Assembly: GCA_937902455.1 (NCBI GenBank)
Contig: CALELI010000126.1
Span: 1 to 21,451 of the forward strand
Direction of reading: 5' to 3'
Source: an uncultured Prevotellaceae bacterium
GTDB lineage: Bacteria > Bacteroidota > Bacteroidia > Bacteroidales > Bacteroidaceae
DNA: 21,451 bases
The notes beneath the pieces are model-generated. The model was not told where the DNA came from and ran no database searches. It saw only the letters and a program-made list of their open reading frames with translations. Positions 7,641-14,829 of the stretch are shown here, piece after piece (within the stretch, counting starts at the first letter, position 1; every line of letters starts with the position of its first letter). The position numbers and the translations under genes are program-made.

Positions 7641-7714
7641 CTAATAATAATTGAAAATCAATAATTAATATTCAGAAAAAATGAATTTACGCAATTTTAT
7701 TTTTGCTATTTATG

Positions 7715-7766
7715 GGAATTTCCGCAGTTTTCAAAACCTCCGATTAAGGAATTTCCGCAGTTTTCA
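7715..7766. repeat. Two 19-bp direct repeats
   Basis: GGAATTTCCGCAGTTTTCA occurs exactly at 7715-7733 and 7748-7766, period 33 bp, in the gap upstream of the ATPase gene. No role is evident. Confidence 0.85.
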
Positions 7767-7841
7767 GATTATCAAAGTTTCGGAAGTGTAATTTTACCCT
7801 CAGATTTTGGATTACCAGCACCCCCCGTGCCTGCGAAGTCA

Positions 7842-7930
7842 CCACTTTCGCGGGGGAAAGTGGAAAGTTAAAGATCTTTGGGGAACAGTAGGGGTGTAAA
7901 GACCATTGAAGGTTAGGAGGGGTCTATTCT
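7842..7930. repeat. Hairpin module and direct repeat, right copy
   Basis: An 8-bp perfect hairpin at 7842-7863 (CCACTTTC/GAAAGTGG) is followed by AAGTTAAAGA and then by the right copy of the 40-bp direct repeat (7890-7929, GGGGTGTAAAGACCATTG). With 5741-5813 and 6225-6264 it makes the ATPase gene a segment bracketed by related modules in the same orientation. A minus-strand open frame of 80 codons crossing this area (7839-8081) is made of repeat sequence and is not called a gene. Confidence 0.7.
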
Positions 7931-7955
7931 TTGCGATCCCTCTGCGCCTCTGCGA

Positions 7956-8080
7956 TGCAACTCGTAAGTTTTTGTGAGCAAAAACTAATATGTGGCTTGG
8001 GAAATAATGCTGGAAGTGAGGAACGAACTTACATGCATGATTTGACAAGACAGATATTAAGGCAAAGCCTTCGAGTTGCA
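7956..8080. other. Candidate structured element (nested inverted repeats)
   Basis: A 125-bp segment closed by a 9-bp inverted repeat TGCAACTCG (7956-7964) / CGAGTTGCA (8072-8080). Inside are a perfect 8-bp hairpin at 7967-7986 (AGTTTTTG-TGAG-CAAAAACT) and a 5-bp hairpin at 8059-8071 (AAGGC-AAA-GCCTT); GTAAGTT (7964-7970) can alternatively pair with AACTTAC (8026-8032). It could be a small MITE-like insertion or a structured RNA; no promoter or family match is visible. Confidence 0.4.
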
Positions 8081-8118
8081 CTCTGCGAGAAACAAGAATG
8101 AATGGTTTTCAAAAACAT

Positions 8119-8175
8119 AAGTTATCACTTTTACCCATAATAGTGGTAACTTTAATGAATTATTTTGTAACTTTG
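8119..8175 (+). promoter_or_regulatory. GH43 upstream region: inverted repeat and -7 element
   Basis: An 11-bp inverted repeat with one mismatch, AAGTTATCACT (8119-8129) / AGTGGTAACTT (8142-8152), precedes TAACTTTG (8168-8175), which fits the TAnnTTTG -7 consensus 31 bp before the GH43 start codon. The inverted repeat is positioned where a regulator could act; no -33 TTTG at the usual distance is seen. Confidence 0.45.
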
Positions 8176-8206
8176 CCAGCGGAAAAAGAATTATTAACGA
8201 CTAACG

Positions 8207-9331
8207 ATGAAAAGAAGTATTTTACTATTAATGACATTACTGACCGGTATGGGCATGAGCCTGCCGGTGAGTGCGCAGAAGGGCGACGGTCAGCCTTATG
8301 CGGGGTATCTGTTTGCCTATTTCGAAGGAGGCGGCGAGGGAAAGCTGCAGGAACAGCTGCGGTTTGCCGTCAGCGAGGATGCCCAGACTTGGTATGCCCT
8401 GAATGGCAACAAGCCCATCATTGCGAGCGACACGATAAGCAACAGTGGCGGTATCCGCGACCCGCATATCATAAGGGGTGAGGACGGATGCTACTACATG
8501 GTGGCTACCGACATGTTCACGGTGAAGAACGGGTGGACGGAGAATCCGGGAATCGTGCTGCTGAAGTCGGAGGACTTGGTGAACTGGACTCACGGAAAGA
8601 TAAACCTCTCGAAGGACTGGCCAGCCTTCAGTGATGCCTACTGGGTGTGGGCTCCGCAGACCATCTACGACAGGAAGGCGGGGAAGATGATGATCTACTT
8701 CACTCTCCAGCGTACGGGTGACGGAAGGAAGAGCCTCATCACCTACTACGCCTATGCCAACAAGGACTTCACGGGTTTCGAGAGCGAGCCACGACAGCTG
8801 TTCTCTGCGAAGTACGGCTCGATTGACAACGACATCATAGAGCATAAAGGGGTCTATCACCTCTTCTACAAGGGCAACACGAAGGACAAGAACGGCAAGG
8901 AGGTGAAGAACGGAATCCAGCAGGCCACCTCGAAGCGACTGCATGGACCGTGGAAGGAGGATTTCAGGTACATCGATGCCTATGCCGACACGAGGACGGG
9001 AGTAGAGGGCAGCGGAATCTTCAAGCTCAACGGCAGGGACGAGTACATCCTGATGTACGACCTCTATGGTTCAGGACGCTATGAGTTCCAGAGGAGCAAG
9101 GACCTGAAGACATTCACTGCGAAACCGGAGTCGTTCCAGAAGGACTTCTTCCCTCGTCATGGTACAGTGATGTCGGTTACAGCTGACGAACTGGACCGTC
9201 TGCAGCAGAAATGGGGGTATGTGCTGAAACACGAGTTCGAGGCTACGGGCAATCCCGTCATCCGAGAAACATACTGCCGACCCTGCTGTGCTGGTGGAGA
9301 ACGACACATTGTGGCTCTTCACCGGTCATGA
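8207..9331 (+). CDS. GH43-family glycosidase, N-terminal domain of a frameshifted two-domain enzyme
   Basis: Secreted five-bladed beta-propeller glycosidase, probably acting on arabinose- or xylose-containing polysaccharide. Residues 1-24 are a signal peptide ending SLPVSAQ. The first GH43 domain spans about residues 30-330, with the likely catalytic base Asp85 (GGIRDPHI), pKa modulator Asp207 (GSIDND) and acid Glu267 (GVEGSG). Sequence after about residue 354 is out of frame: the reading NPVIRETY is followed by cysteine-rich nonsense until the stop at 9331, while the +1 frame gives TADPAVLVEN, the natural start of a second GH43 domain. The break lies at about 9266-9273. No SusC/SusD pair is adjacent. 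Domain identity is firm, substrate is not. Confidence 0.8.
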   Translation: MKRSILLLMTLLTGMGMSLPVSAQKGDGQPYAGYLFAYFEGGGEGKLQEQLRFAVSEDAQTWYALNGNKPIIASDTISNSGGIRDPHIIRGEDGCYYMVATDMFTVKNGWTENPGIVLLKSEDLVNWTHGKINLSKDWPAFSDAYWVWAPQTIYDRKAGKMMIYFTLQRTGDGRKSLITYYAYANKDFTGFESEPRQLFSAKYGSIDNDIIEHKGVYHLFYKGNTKDKNGKEVKNGIQQATSKRLHGPWKEDFRYIDAYADTRTGVEGSGIFKLNGRDEYILMYDLYGSGRYEFQRSKDLKTFTAKPESFQKDFFPRHGTVMSVTADELDRLQQKWGYVLKHEFEATGNPVIRETYCRPCCAGGERHIVALHRS

Positions 9332-10112
9332 CCTGAACGGCAACCAGACAGGGTATGTCATGAAGGACTGGTTACTCTACTCCACTACCGACATGAGGCA
9401 CTGGACGGCCTACCCTTCGCCACTGCATATCGATGCCTTCAAATGGGCAAGCAGCAAGCAGGCATACGCGGGACAGGTGGTGAAGAGAAACGGCAAGTAC
9501 TACTGGTATGTCTCCACAAACTGGTGCGGAATCGGTGTTGCCGTGAGCGACAGGATTACTGGTCCTTACAAGGATGCCCTCGGCAAGCCTATGCTGACTC
9601 CGAAGGACTGCTTCGCATCGAAGCACAGCTGGGCATGCATCGACCCGACAATCCTTATCGACGACGACAATACACCTTATATTATATGGGGGAACGGTCA
9701 GTGCTACTATGCAAGGCTGAAGGACAGCATGACCGAAATCGACGGCGAGATCCACCAGATTGACGTACCTCAGTTCGAGGAGGCACCGTGGATCCACAAA
9801 TATAACGGGAAATACTATCTCACCTATGCCAGTGGCTGGCCAGAGAAGATTGCATACGCCATTGCCGATAACATAGGAGGACCTTACCGCCCTATGGGAG
9901 TGATAAGCGAAATTGCAGGCAATTCAAACACCACGCATCCTGCAATCGTGCAGTTCAGGGGAAAATGGATATTCTTCTCGCACAATGGAGGGCTGAGGGA
10001 CGGTACGAGCTACAGCCGTAGCGTGATAGCAGAGCCTATGAGCTATGATGCGGCTGGAAGAATCCTGCCTATCCCACCTACTTCCGAAGGAGCCTGCGGG
10101 CTGTTTCGATAA
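9288..10112 (+). CDS. GH43-family glycosidase, C-terminal domain (out of frame with the first)
   Basis: The second GH43 domain of the same original gene. The reading frame is open from at least 9273, where it reads TADPAV with the catalytic base Asp (codon 9279-9281) lying upstream of the nominal GTG start at 9288. The other two catalytic residues are visible as Asp in CIDPTIL and Glu in FEEAPW. As an independent gene it would lack a signal peptide, a clear ribosome-binding site and its catalytic base, so a frameshift (one extra base or two missing near 9270) is the better explanation. The C-terminus (PPTSEGACGLFR) runs 35 bp into the convergent S41 gene and stops just where this domain type normally continues with a PTTEGV-like segment, suggesting the 3' end has been truncated. 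Confidence 0.7.
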   Translation: MLVENDTLWLFTGHDLNGNQTGYVMKDWLLYSTTDMRHWTAYPSPLHIDAFKWASSKQAYAGQVVKRNGKYYWYVSTNWCGIGVAVSDRITGPYKDALGKPMLTPKDCFASKHSWACIDPTILIDDDNTPYIIWGNGQCYYARLKDSMTEIDGEIHQIDVPQFEEAPWIHKYNGKYYLTYASGWPEKIAYAIADNIGGPYRPMGVISEIAGNSNTTHPAIVQFRGKWIFFSHNGGLRDGTSYSRSVIAEPMSYDAAGRILPIPPTSEGACGLFR

Positions 10113-11136
10113 GTGTGTCCTGCTTTCTGAGGATATCTGACTGCGACATACTGACTGGCACATCGGGGGCGATTCCGAACTCGATGTGCTGTCTGTCTCT
10201 GTCGAGGCTGACGACAGCCGAATAGCGTACGCTCCAGCCGTTCTGGATTTCCTGGGTGAACGGCATTCCGCTTCCTCCGCCTGTGGTGTCGCCGAGGATG
10301 GTGACGCGGTCAAGTCCCTTCATGCACTTCACGAAGTCGTTGGTGGCGCTGAAGCACTGGCGGTTGGTGAGCACTACGACCTGCTTCTGCCAGCGCATTC
10401 CATTCGACGGCTCAAGGTATTCCGGTTCGAGGGAGGAGAAGTCGTTGTGGCCCTTGCCCGTCTTGTGGTAGATATAGCCTACGAGTGTCTTCTCGTTGGT
10501 GAAGTGCGACGCGAGTGTCTCGGCATTGGTGAGCTGGCCGCCTCCGTTTCCGCGGACATCTATTATCAGTCCTGAACAGGTGGAGAGGATGGAAAGCATG
10601 TCGCCTACGTTGCCGTGGCCGATGCCGTCAGAGAAACTGGCGCAGTGGATGTATCCCACATTGTCGTCGAGTATCTTGTAGCGCAATCCGGCTGCTATGT
10701 GGTAGTCGGTACCGAGATATGAGCGCTGGATGCTGTCGTTGAAGTTCTCGGGATATTCCTGCCAGTAACTCCAGTTGCGGCCGATGTCGAATCCTGCCGT
10801 GAGGTTGACATGACCGTCCTTCAGTTCCCCGATCATGTTGCAGCATACTTCAAAGAGCTGGGTGGTGGTCATCTTTGGATTGACCTTTGCGGCATAGCGA
10901 GCGTGGACTTCGTCCCAGTCGACTCCGAGTTCCTGCTTCTTGTAGTCGAAGAAGCAATAGTGCTCGTCCATGAGCCTCCAAAGCGATTCCAGGTTGGCCT
11001 GAGGGTTATCGGCAGTAGGGTATTCTTCCTTTACACAGGAAAACATACTGAGCAAGCTCAGAGTGAAAAGTGAAAAGTGAAAAGTGAAAAGTAGTGCACC
11101 TTTAACCTTTAACCTATAATCTTTTTCATTATTCAT
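10078..11136 (-). CDS. S41-family (C-terminal processing/tricorn-type) protease, lipoprotein
   Basis: A 352-residue serine protease predicted to be lipid-anchored in the cell envelope. The signal sequence ends in a lipobox-like LSMFSC with Cys34. S41 landmarks: His109 (KDGHVNL), DVRGNGGG at 193-200, nucleophile Ser263 (QCFSATND) and Glu318 before GIAPDVPV, giving a tricorn-like Ser/His/Glu triad; no lysine sits 25 residues after the serine as in classical CtpA. Residues 8-30 (RLKVKGALLFTFHFSLFTL and SLLS) are encoded by heptamer repeats and a hairpin. It follows the beta-barrel gene by 23 bp. Substrate unknown. Confidence 0.85.
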   Translation of the reverse strand: MNNEKDYRLKVKGALLFTFHFSLFTLSLLSMFSCVKEEYPTADNPQANLESLWRLMDEHYCFFDYKKQELGVDWDEVHARYAAKVNPKMTTTQLFEVCCNMIGELKDGHVNLTAGFDIGRNWSYWQEYPENFNDSIQRSYLGTDYHIAAGLRYKILDDNVGYIHCASFSDGIGHGNVGDMLSILSTCSGLIIDVRGNGGGQLTNAETLASHFTNEKTLVGYIYHKTGKGHNDFSSLEPEYLEPSNGMRWQKQVVVLTNRQCFSATNDFVKCMKGLDRVTILGDTTGGGSGMPFTQEIQNGWSVRYSAVVSLDRDRQHIEFGIAPDVPVSMSQSDILRKQDTLIETARRLLRK

Positions 11137-11158
11137 TTTTCATTATTCATTATTCATT
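11048..11158. repeat. Heptamer tract with hairpin at the start of the S41 gene
   Basis: Plus strand: hairpin CTGAGC-AA-GCTCAG (11048-11061), four exact AGTGAAA units (11062-11089), a 10-nt linker AGTAGTGCAC, then heptads CTTTAAC twice (11100-11113), CTATAAT, CTTTTTC and alternating ATTATTC/ATTTTTC units to about 11158, all in 7-bp register. The tract covers the 23-bp intergenic gap, the start codon and codons 1-30 of the S41 gene. Linker and flanking arrays are shared with the tract at 11880. Confidence 0.9.
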
Positions 11159-11159
11159 T

Positions 11160-11984
11160 TTACAACTTCTGGAACCTCTTTACCCACCCTATGAGGAAGT
11201 TGTGTGAATACTGATGATATCGCAGGTTGTTCCAGGTTGACTGGTTGAATTCACCGAGATAGCCTACACGGACAGTGCTCTTTCCTACCGGGAAGTCGAG
11301 AGTGAGCAGATGCTGCATTGACGGCTTGTTGCCAAACCATGCGAAGACCATGTTCCTGTCGTAGTTGCCACGGGAATAAATCTCGTAGTATGACTGTCCG
11401 TAGTTGGGGGAGAATGCCGTACCGATAAATGGTACAGTCAGTTCGTAACGTGCATGTAACGGCTTGTTCCAGAGTGTGAAGTCGTAGCTGGCCTGTGCAG
11501 AGAGGTTGATCATGATGTCGGTCTTCTGCTGGGCAGGGTTGTTTCCGTTGCGAGTGTTGTAGATTCCTCCGAGATAACCCGAGATGCCAGGACCAGCCAT
11601 CAGCTTCAGGCGGGAGTCGAGCATGGGACGGAAGTTATAGTGCCAGTTGAAGGAATATCTTATTCCTGCCACCCATTCATGTGCATTGCCGGCAATGTTG
11701 TCGAGGTAGCCTCCGTCAAAGTTCAGGAGAGTCTGCACGCTGACATTTCCGTCCAGCATCTTCGTAGGACGGGACGTCTCGCGGATGATGCGGAGCTCAT
11801 AGCCTGTGAAACTGTATGGAGAGAGATAGCTGTCGTAGATATTGACGGTTCCTCCTCCGAACATGGTGGAATGGGATGACTGGGCAAAGCCCAGAGTGAA
11901 TAGTGAAAAGTGAATAGTTAAAAGTAGTGCACCTTTAACCTTTAACCTATTCACTTTAACCTTTAACCTATAACCCATAACCAT
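11160..11984 (-). CDS. Outer-membrane beta-barrel-like protein (DUF3316-like)
   Basis: A 274-residue exported protein of unknown function. Residues 1-35 form a signal peptide ending LGFAQ, with likely cleavage after Ala34. The mature part alternates aromatic and polar residues in short strands (GIRYSFNWHYNF, LTLDFPVGKSTVRVGYLGE) and ends with HNFLIGWVKRFQKL, typical of a Bacteroidota outer-membrane barrel and resembling proteins labelled DUF3316; that family name is from memory. Met3 is an alternative start. Residues 6-31 (RLKVK repeated twice, then ALLLTIHFSLFTL) are encoded by heptamer repeats and residues 31-35 by the adjoining hairpin. It sits between parC and the S41 gene on the same strand. 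Confidence 0.8.
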   Translation of the reverse strand: MVMGYRLKVKVNRLKVKGALLLTIHFSLFTLGFAQSSHSTMFGGGTVNIYDSYLSPYSFTGYELRIIRETSRPTKMLDGNVSVQTLLNFDGGYLDNIAGNAHEWVAGIRYSFNWHYNFRPMLDSRLKLMAGPGISGYLGGIYNTRNGNNPAQQKTDIMINLSAQASYDFTLWNKPLHARYELTVPFIGTAFSPNYGQSYYEIYSRGNYDRNMVFAWFGNKPSMQHLLTLDFPVGKSTVRVGYLGEFNQSTWNNLRYHQYSHNFLIGWVKRFQKL

Positions 11985-12045
11985 TTGTACTATTCACTTT
12001 TCACTATTCACTTTTCACTCTGATTTTGTCCTAAAACAAAATCAG
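11880..12045. repeat. Composite heptamer element with a hairpin at each end, between parC and the barrel gene
   Basis: Plus strand order: hairpin CTGGGC-AAA-GCCCAG (11880-11894); AGTGAAT/AGTGAAA units (11895-11922); linker AGTAGTGCAC; CTTTAAC-type units (11933-11981); ATTCACT/TTTCACT units (11992-12019); hairpin CTGATTTTG / CAAAATCAG (12020-12028 and 12037-12045, 8-nt loop). The two AGTGAA-type arrays are inverted relative to each other, so a long stem is possible. The right hairpin contains the parC stop codon (12031-12033); the left one encodes the signal-peptide cleavage region of the barrel protein. Confidence 0.9.
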
Positions 12046-14772
12046 TTGTCCGTCTTCGTCGAAGCGCATCTCTGGAATCTCGTCCTTAGGAACCTCGTTC
12101 TGCAGTTCTGCCTTGAATCCCTCTGCTTCCTCTGGTTCACCGTTTTCATCGTCAGGTGAGTCAGTAGAATCATCTTCTTCCGGGAACCGTGTCGGTTCGA
12201 GTTCGATGACCTGGTCGAGTTTGAACATGGTAAGACGCTTACCCTTCGCCTTGAATCCCTTGACGGCAATGAACTGTTCGGCATCGACTTCCTGAGGACC
12301 TTTATCCTTGTCGGAATCCTGGAAGGTGAGCTGGAGGAGTGGATAGAATGTGTCGGTGAGGAGGATGAGCTTGTTGTCGGGATTTTCACCGAGGAAATTC
12401 TGTTTCTTGAGAGTTGCCTCCATGACGAATCGCTTGATGTACGGCAGGCCGTTCTGTTCGGCATCCCAGAGAACGGCTGTCCACACCTTTTCGGCATTGA
12501 ACTTCTCCAGACGGATGATGTTCTGCTCGTAGTGGTTGTTGATGTCGAAGTTGCTGAGATAGAAATCTCCGCTGTCGAGCACGCAGAGGATCTTGTCGTC
12601 GCCCTGGAATTCTCCGAGGTATTCTCCGTGACCTTCGTAGTTGAGGCGCAGGATGTCCTTGTCGAACCATACCTTACGTCCTCCGAGTGTACTTTGTCCG
12701 TGTGCTTTCAGGCCAATCCGCAGGATGTCGTGCTTGGTGAGTACGTTTCCGCGTGCGGCACGTCCCTTCACTGCAATCTCGCTGAAGTCCTTGTCGAACG
12801 CCAGTTTCTTGATCATCGGGAGTGGCTTGAGGGTGACACGGATGCTCTCTGCCTCTCCGTTGGAGTTGGCAGTGAAATATGTCACTCGTGACTTTGGTGT
12901 TCCCATAGTCATGTCGTACTCGTGGTCGCGTGATACTGACGGCACATTGAATCGCTTGATGTAGGTGACTCCTGTCTTGCCGTCCTTATAACATATGTTA
13001 TATATGGTACGCGTGTCGTTCTTCTTGAACACGGCGACATGTATGATTTCCGTCTTCCTGTTGTCGGCCTTCGAGCGTTCGGTCTCACCGACGAATATCT
13101 TGTCGGCAACCTTGATGACCTTGTATGTTCCGTCCTTGTAGAAGATGATGACGTCGTCGATGTCTGAACAGTTGCACACGAACTCATCCTTCTTCAGGCT
13201 CGTTCCGATGAAGCCCTCGGCACGGTTGATGTACAATTTCTGGTTGGCTTCAGCCACCGTTGCTGCCTGGATGGTGTCGAAGTTGCGGATTTCTGTGAGA
13301 CGAGGATGCTCCTCTCCGTATTTCGTCTTGAGGAAACGATACCACTGTACGGTCACTTCCACGAGGTTCTTGAGGTCGTGGTTGATTTCCTTTATCTCGT
13401 CCTTTATGCGGCAGATGAGTTCGTCGGCCTTGTCCTTGTTGTACTTGATGATTCGTTCCATCTTGATGTCGAGCAGACGAAGGATATCGTCCTTAGTGAC
13501 CTCGCGCACCATGTCCTTATAGAATGGTGTGAGTCGCTCGTCGATGTATGCGCAGGCCTCGTCGGCACTCTCGGCGTTTTCGAAAGGCTGACCCTTATAG
13601 ATTCGTTCCTCGATGAATATGCGTTCCAGGCTTGCAAAGTGGAGCTGGTCGGTGAGTTCTCCCTTGCGTATGAGCAGTTCCTGCTTGATGAGGTCCTTGG
13701 TGTAGTCGGCTGACTTCTTCAGGACATCGCTCACGGTAAGGAACTTAGGCATCTTACCGTCGATCACGCAACAGTTGGGTGAGATGCTCACCTCGCAATC
13801 CGTGAAGGCATAGAGTGCGTCGATAGTCTTGTCGGACGATACTCCAGGAGACAGCTGTATGATGATTTCCACCTCTGCCGCCGTGTTGTCGTCTACCTTC
13901 TTTGCCTTGATCTTGCCCTTCTCGATGGCTTTCAGGATGGATTCAATCAATGATGTAGCAGTCTTCCCAAACGGAATCTCACGGATGACGAGGGTCTTCT
14001 GGTCGATTTTCTCAATCTTTGCCCTTACCCTCACGACACCTCCGCGCTGGCCGTCATTATATTTCGACACATCGATATATCCGCCTGTCTGGAAGTCAGG
14101 ATAGAGCTGGAACTCTTCTTCGTGGAGATAGCTGATGGCAGCATCGCACAGCTCGTTGAAGTTGTGAGGGAGTATCTTCGAACTGAGACCTACTGCAATG
14201 CCTTCACCACCCTGAGCCAGCAGCAACGGGAACTTCACAGGAAGCGCAATCGGTTCCTTGTTCCTACCGTCGTAGGAGAGTTTCCATTCTGTCGTCTTCG
14301 GATTGAACACCACATCGAGTGCGAACTTCGAGAGTCGTGCCTCGATGTATCGGCCTGCTGCCGCATCGTCGCCGGTGAGTATGTTTCCCCAGTTTCCCTG
14401 ACAGTCAATGAGGAGCTCCTTCTGTCCCATCTGCACGAGAGCGTCCTTGATACTGGCATCTCCGTGAGGGTGGAACTGCATGGTGTGGCCAACGATATTA
14501 GCCACCTTGTTGTAGCGGCCGTCGTCCATTCTCTTCATGGAATGGAGGATGCGTCGCTGCACAGGCTTGAGACCGTCCAGCAAATGCGGAACGGCACGTT
14601 CGAGGATTACGTAACTGGCATAGTCGAGGAACCAGTTCTGGTACATACCACTCAGATGGTGAGTGATACTGTCAGTCATGGTTGTCGGGTCATAGTCGGA
14701 GGTTGGGCGGGAGCCCGCATCCAGATTCGCTTCTTCTTGCTTTATCTCGTCGTCTTCGATTTTTTTCGACAT
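12031..14772 (-). CDS. parC: DNA topoisomerase IV subunit A (ParC-type)
   Basis: Type IIA topoisomerase breakage-rejoining subunit, expected to pair with ParE for chromosome decatenation; ParE is not in the window. The 913-residue protein shows the family start (MYQNWFLDYASYVILERAVPHL), LKPVQRRIL at residues 69-76, HPHGDASI at 101-108 and the catalytic Tyr142 (AAAGRYIEARLS). The C-terminal part holds pinwheel-like repeats followed by an acidic tail (residues about 880-905). The gene lacks the typical GyrA context; ParC is preferred over GyrA because of the divergent motif GDDAAAGRY and the long, non-GyrA C-terminus. The last codons (LILF-stop) form one arm of a perfect hairpin with the downstream repeat. 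Confidence 0.9.
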   Translation of the reverse strand: MSKKIEDDEIKQEEANLDAGSRPTSDYDPTTMTDSITHHLSGMYQNWFLDYASYVILERAVPHLLDGLKPVQRRILHSMKRMDDGRYNKVANIVGHTMQFHPHGDASIKDALVQMGQKELLIDCQGNWGNILTGDDAAAGRYIEARLSKFALDVVFNPKTTEWKLSYDGRNKEPIALPVKFPLLLAQGGEGIAVGLSSKILPHNFNELCDAAISYLHEEEFQLYPDFQTGGYIDVSKYNDGQRGGVVRVRAKIEKIDQKTLVIREIPFGKTATSLIESILKAIEKGKIKAKKVDDNTAAEVEIIIQLSPGVSSDKTIDALYAFTDCEVSISPNCCVIDGKMPKFLTVSDVLKKSADYTKDLIKQELLIRKGELTDQLHFASLERIFIEERIYKGQPFENAESADEACAYIDERLTPFYKDMVREVTKDDILRLLDIKMERIIKYNKDKADELICRIKDEIKEINHDLKNLVEVTVQWYRFLKTKYGEEHPRLTEIRNFDTIQAATVAEANQKLYINRAEGFIGTSLKKDEFVCNCSDIDDVIIFYKDGTYKVIKVADKIFVGETERSKADNRKTEIIHVAVFKKNDTRTIYNICYKDGKTGVTYIKRFNVPSVSRDHEYDMTMGTPKSRVTYFTANSNGEAESIRVTLKPLPMIKKLAFDKDFSEIAVKGRAARGNVLTKHDILRIGLKAHGQSTLGGRKVWFDKDILRLNYEGHGEYLGEFQGDDKILCVLDSGDFYLSNFDINNHYEQNIIRLEKFNAEKVWTAVLWDAEQNGLPYIKRFVMEATLKKQNFLGENPDNKLILLTDTFYPLLQLTFQDSDKDKGPQEVDAEQFIAVKGFKAKGKRLTMFKLDQVIELEPTRFPEEDDSTDSPDDENGEPEEAEGFKAELQNEVPKDEIPEMRFDEDGQLILF

Positions 14773-14790
14773 AATGATGGAATTTGATTA

Positions 14791-14798
14791 CAAATATA
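14791..14798 (-). promoter_or_regulatory. Predicted -7 element upstream of parC
   Basis: Minus strand TATATTTG fits TAnnTTTG, 18 bp before the parC start codon, with a T-rich TTTTCG about 18 nt further upstream in the -33 position. The implied leader is very short, so confidence is limited. Confidence 0.35.
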
Positions 14799-14829
14799 GG
14801 AAAAAATTCCGAGAATCGAAAAATAATCT

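Noticed and set aside
7839..8081. 80-codon minus-strand open frame
   Set aside because: It spans the hairpin module, the direct repeat and the nested inverted repeats, so its sequence is explained by noncoding repeats. It may recur as a spurious hypothetical protein wherever the repeat occurs.
12031..14772. DNA gyrase subunit A
   Set aside because: Motif GDDAAAGRY and the long acidic, non-GyrA C-terminus fit the Bacteroidota ParC-type subunit better, though a GyrA-like label could appear in automated annotation.
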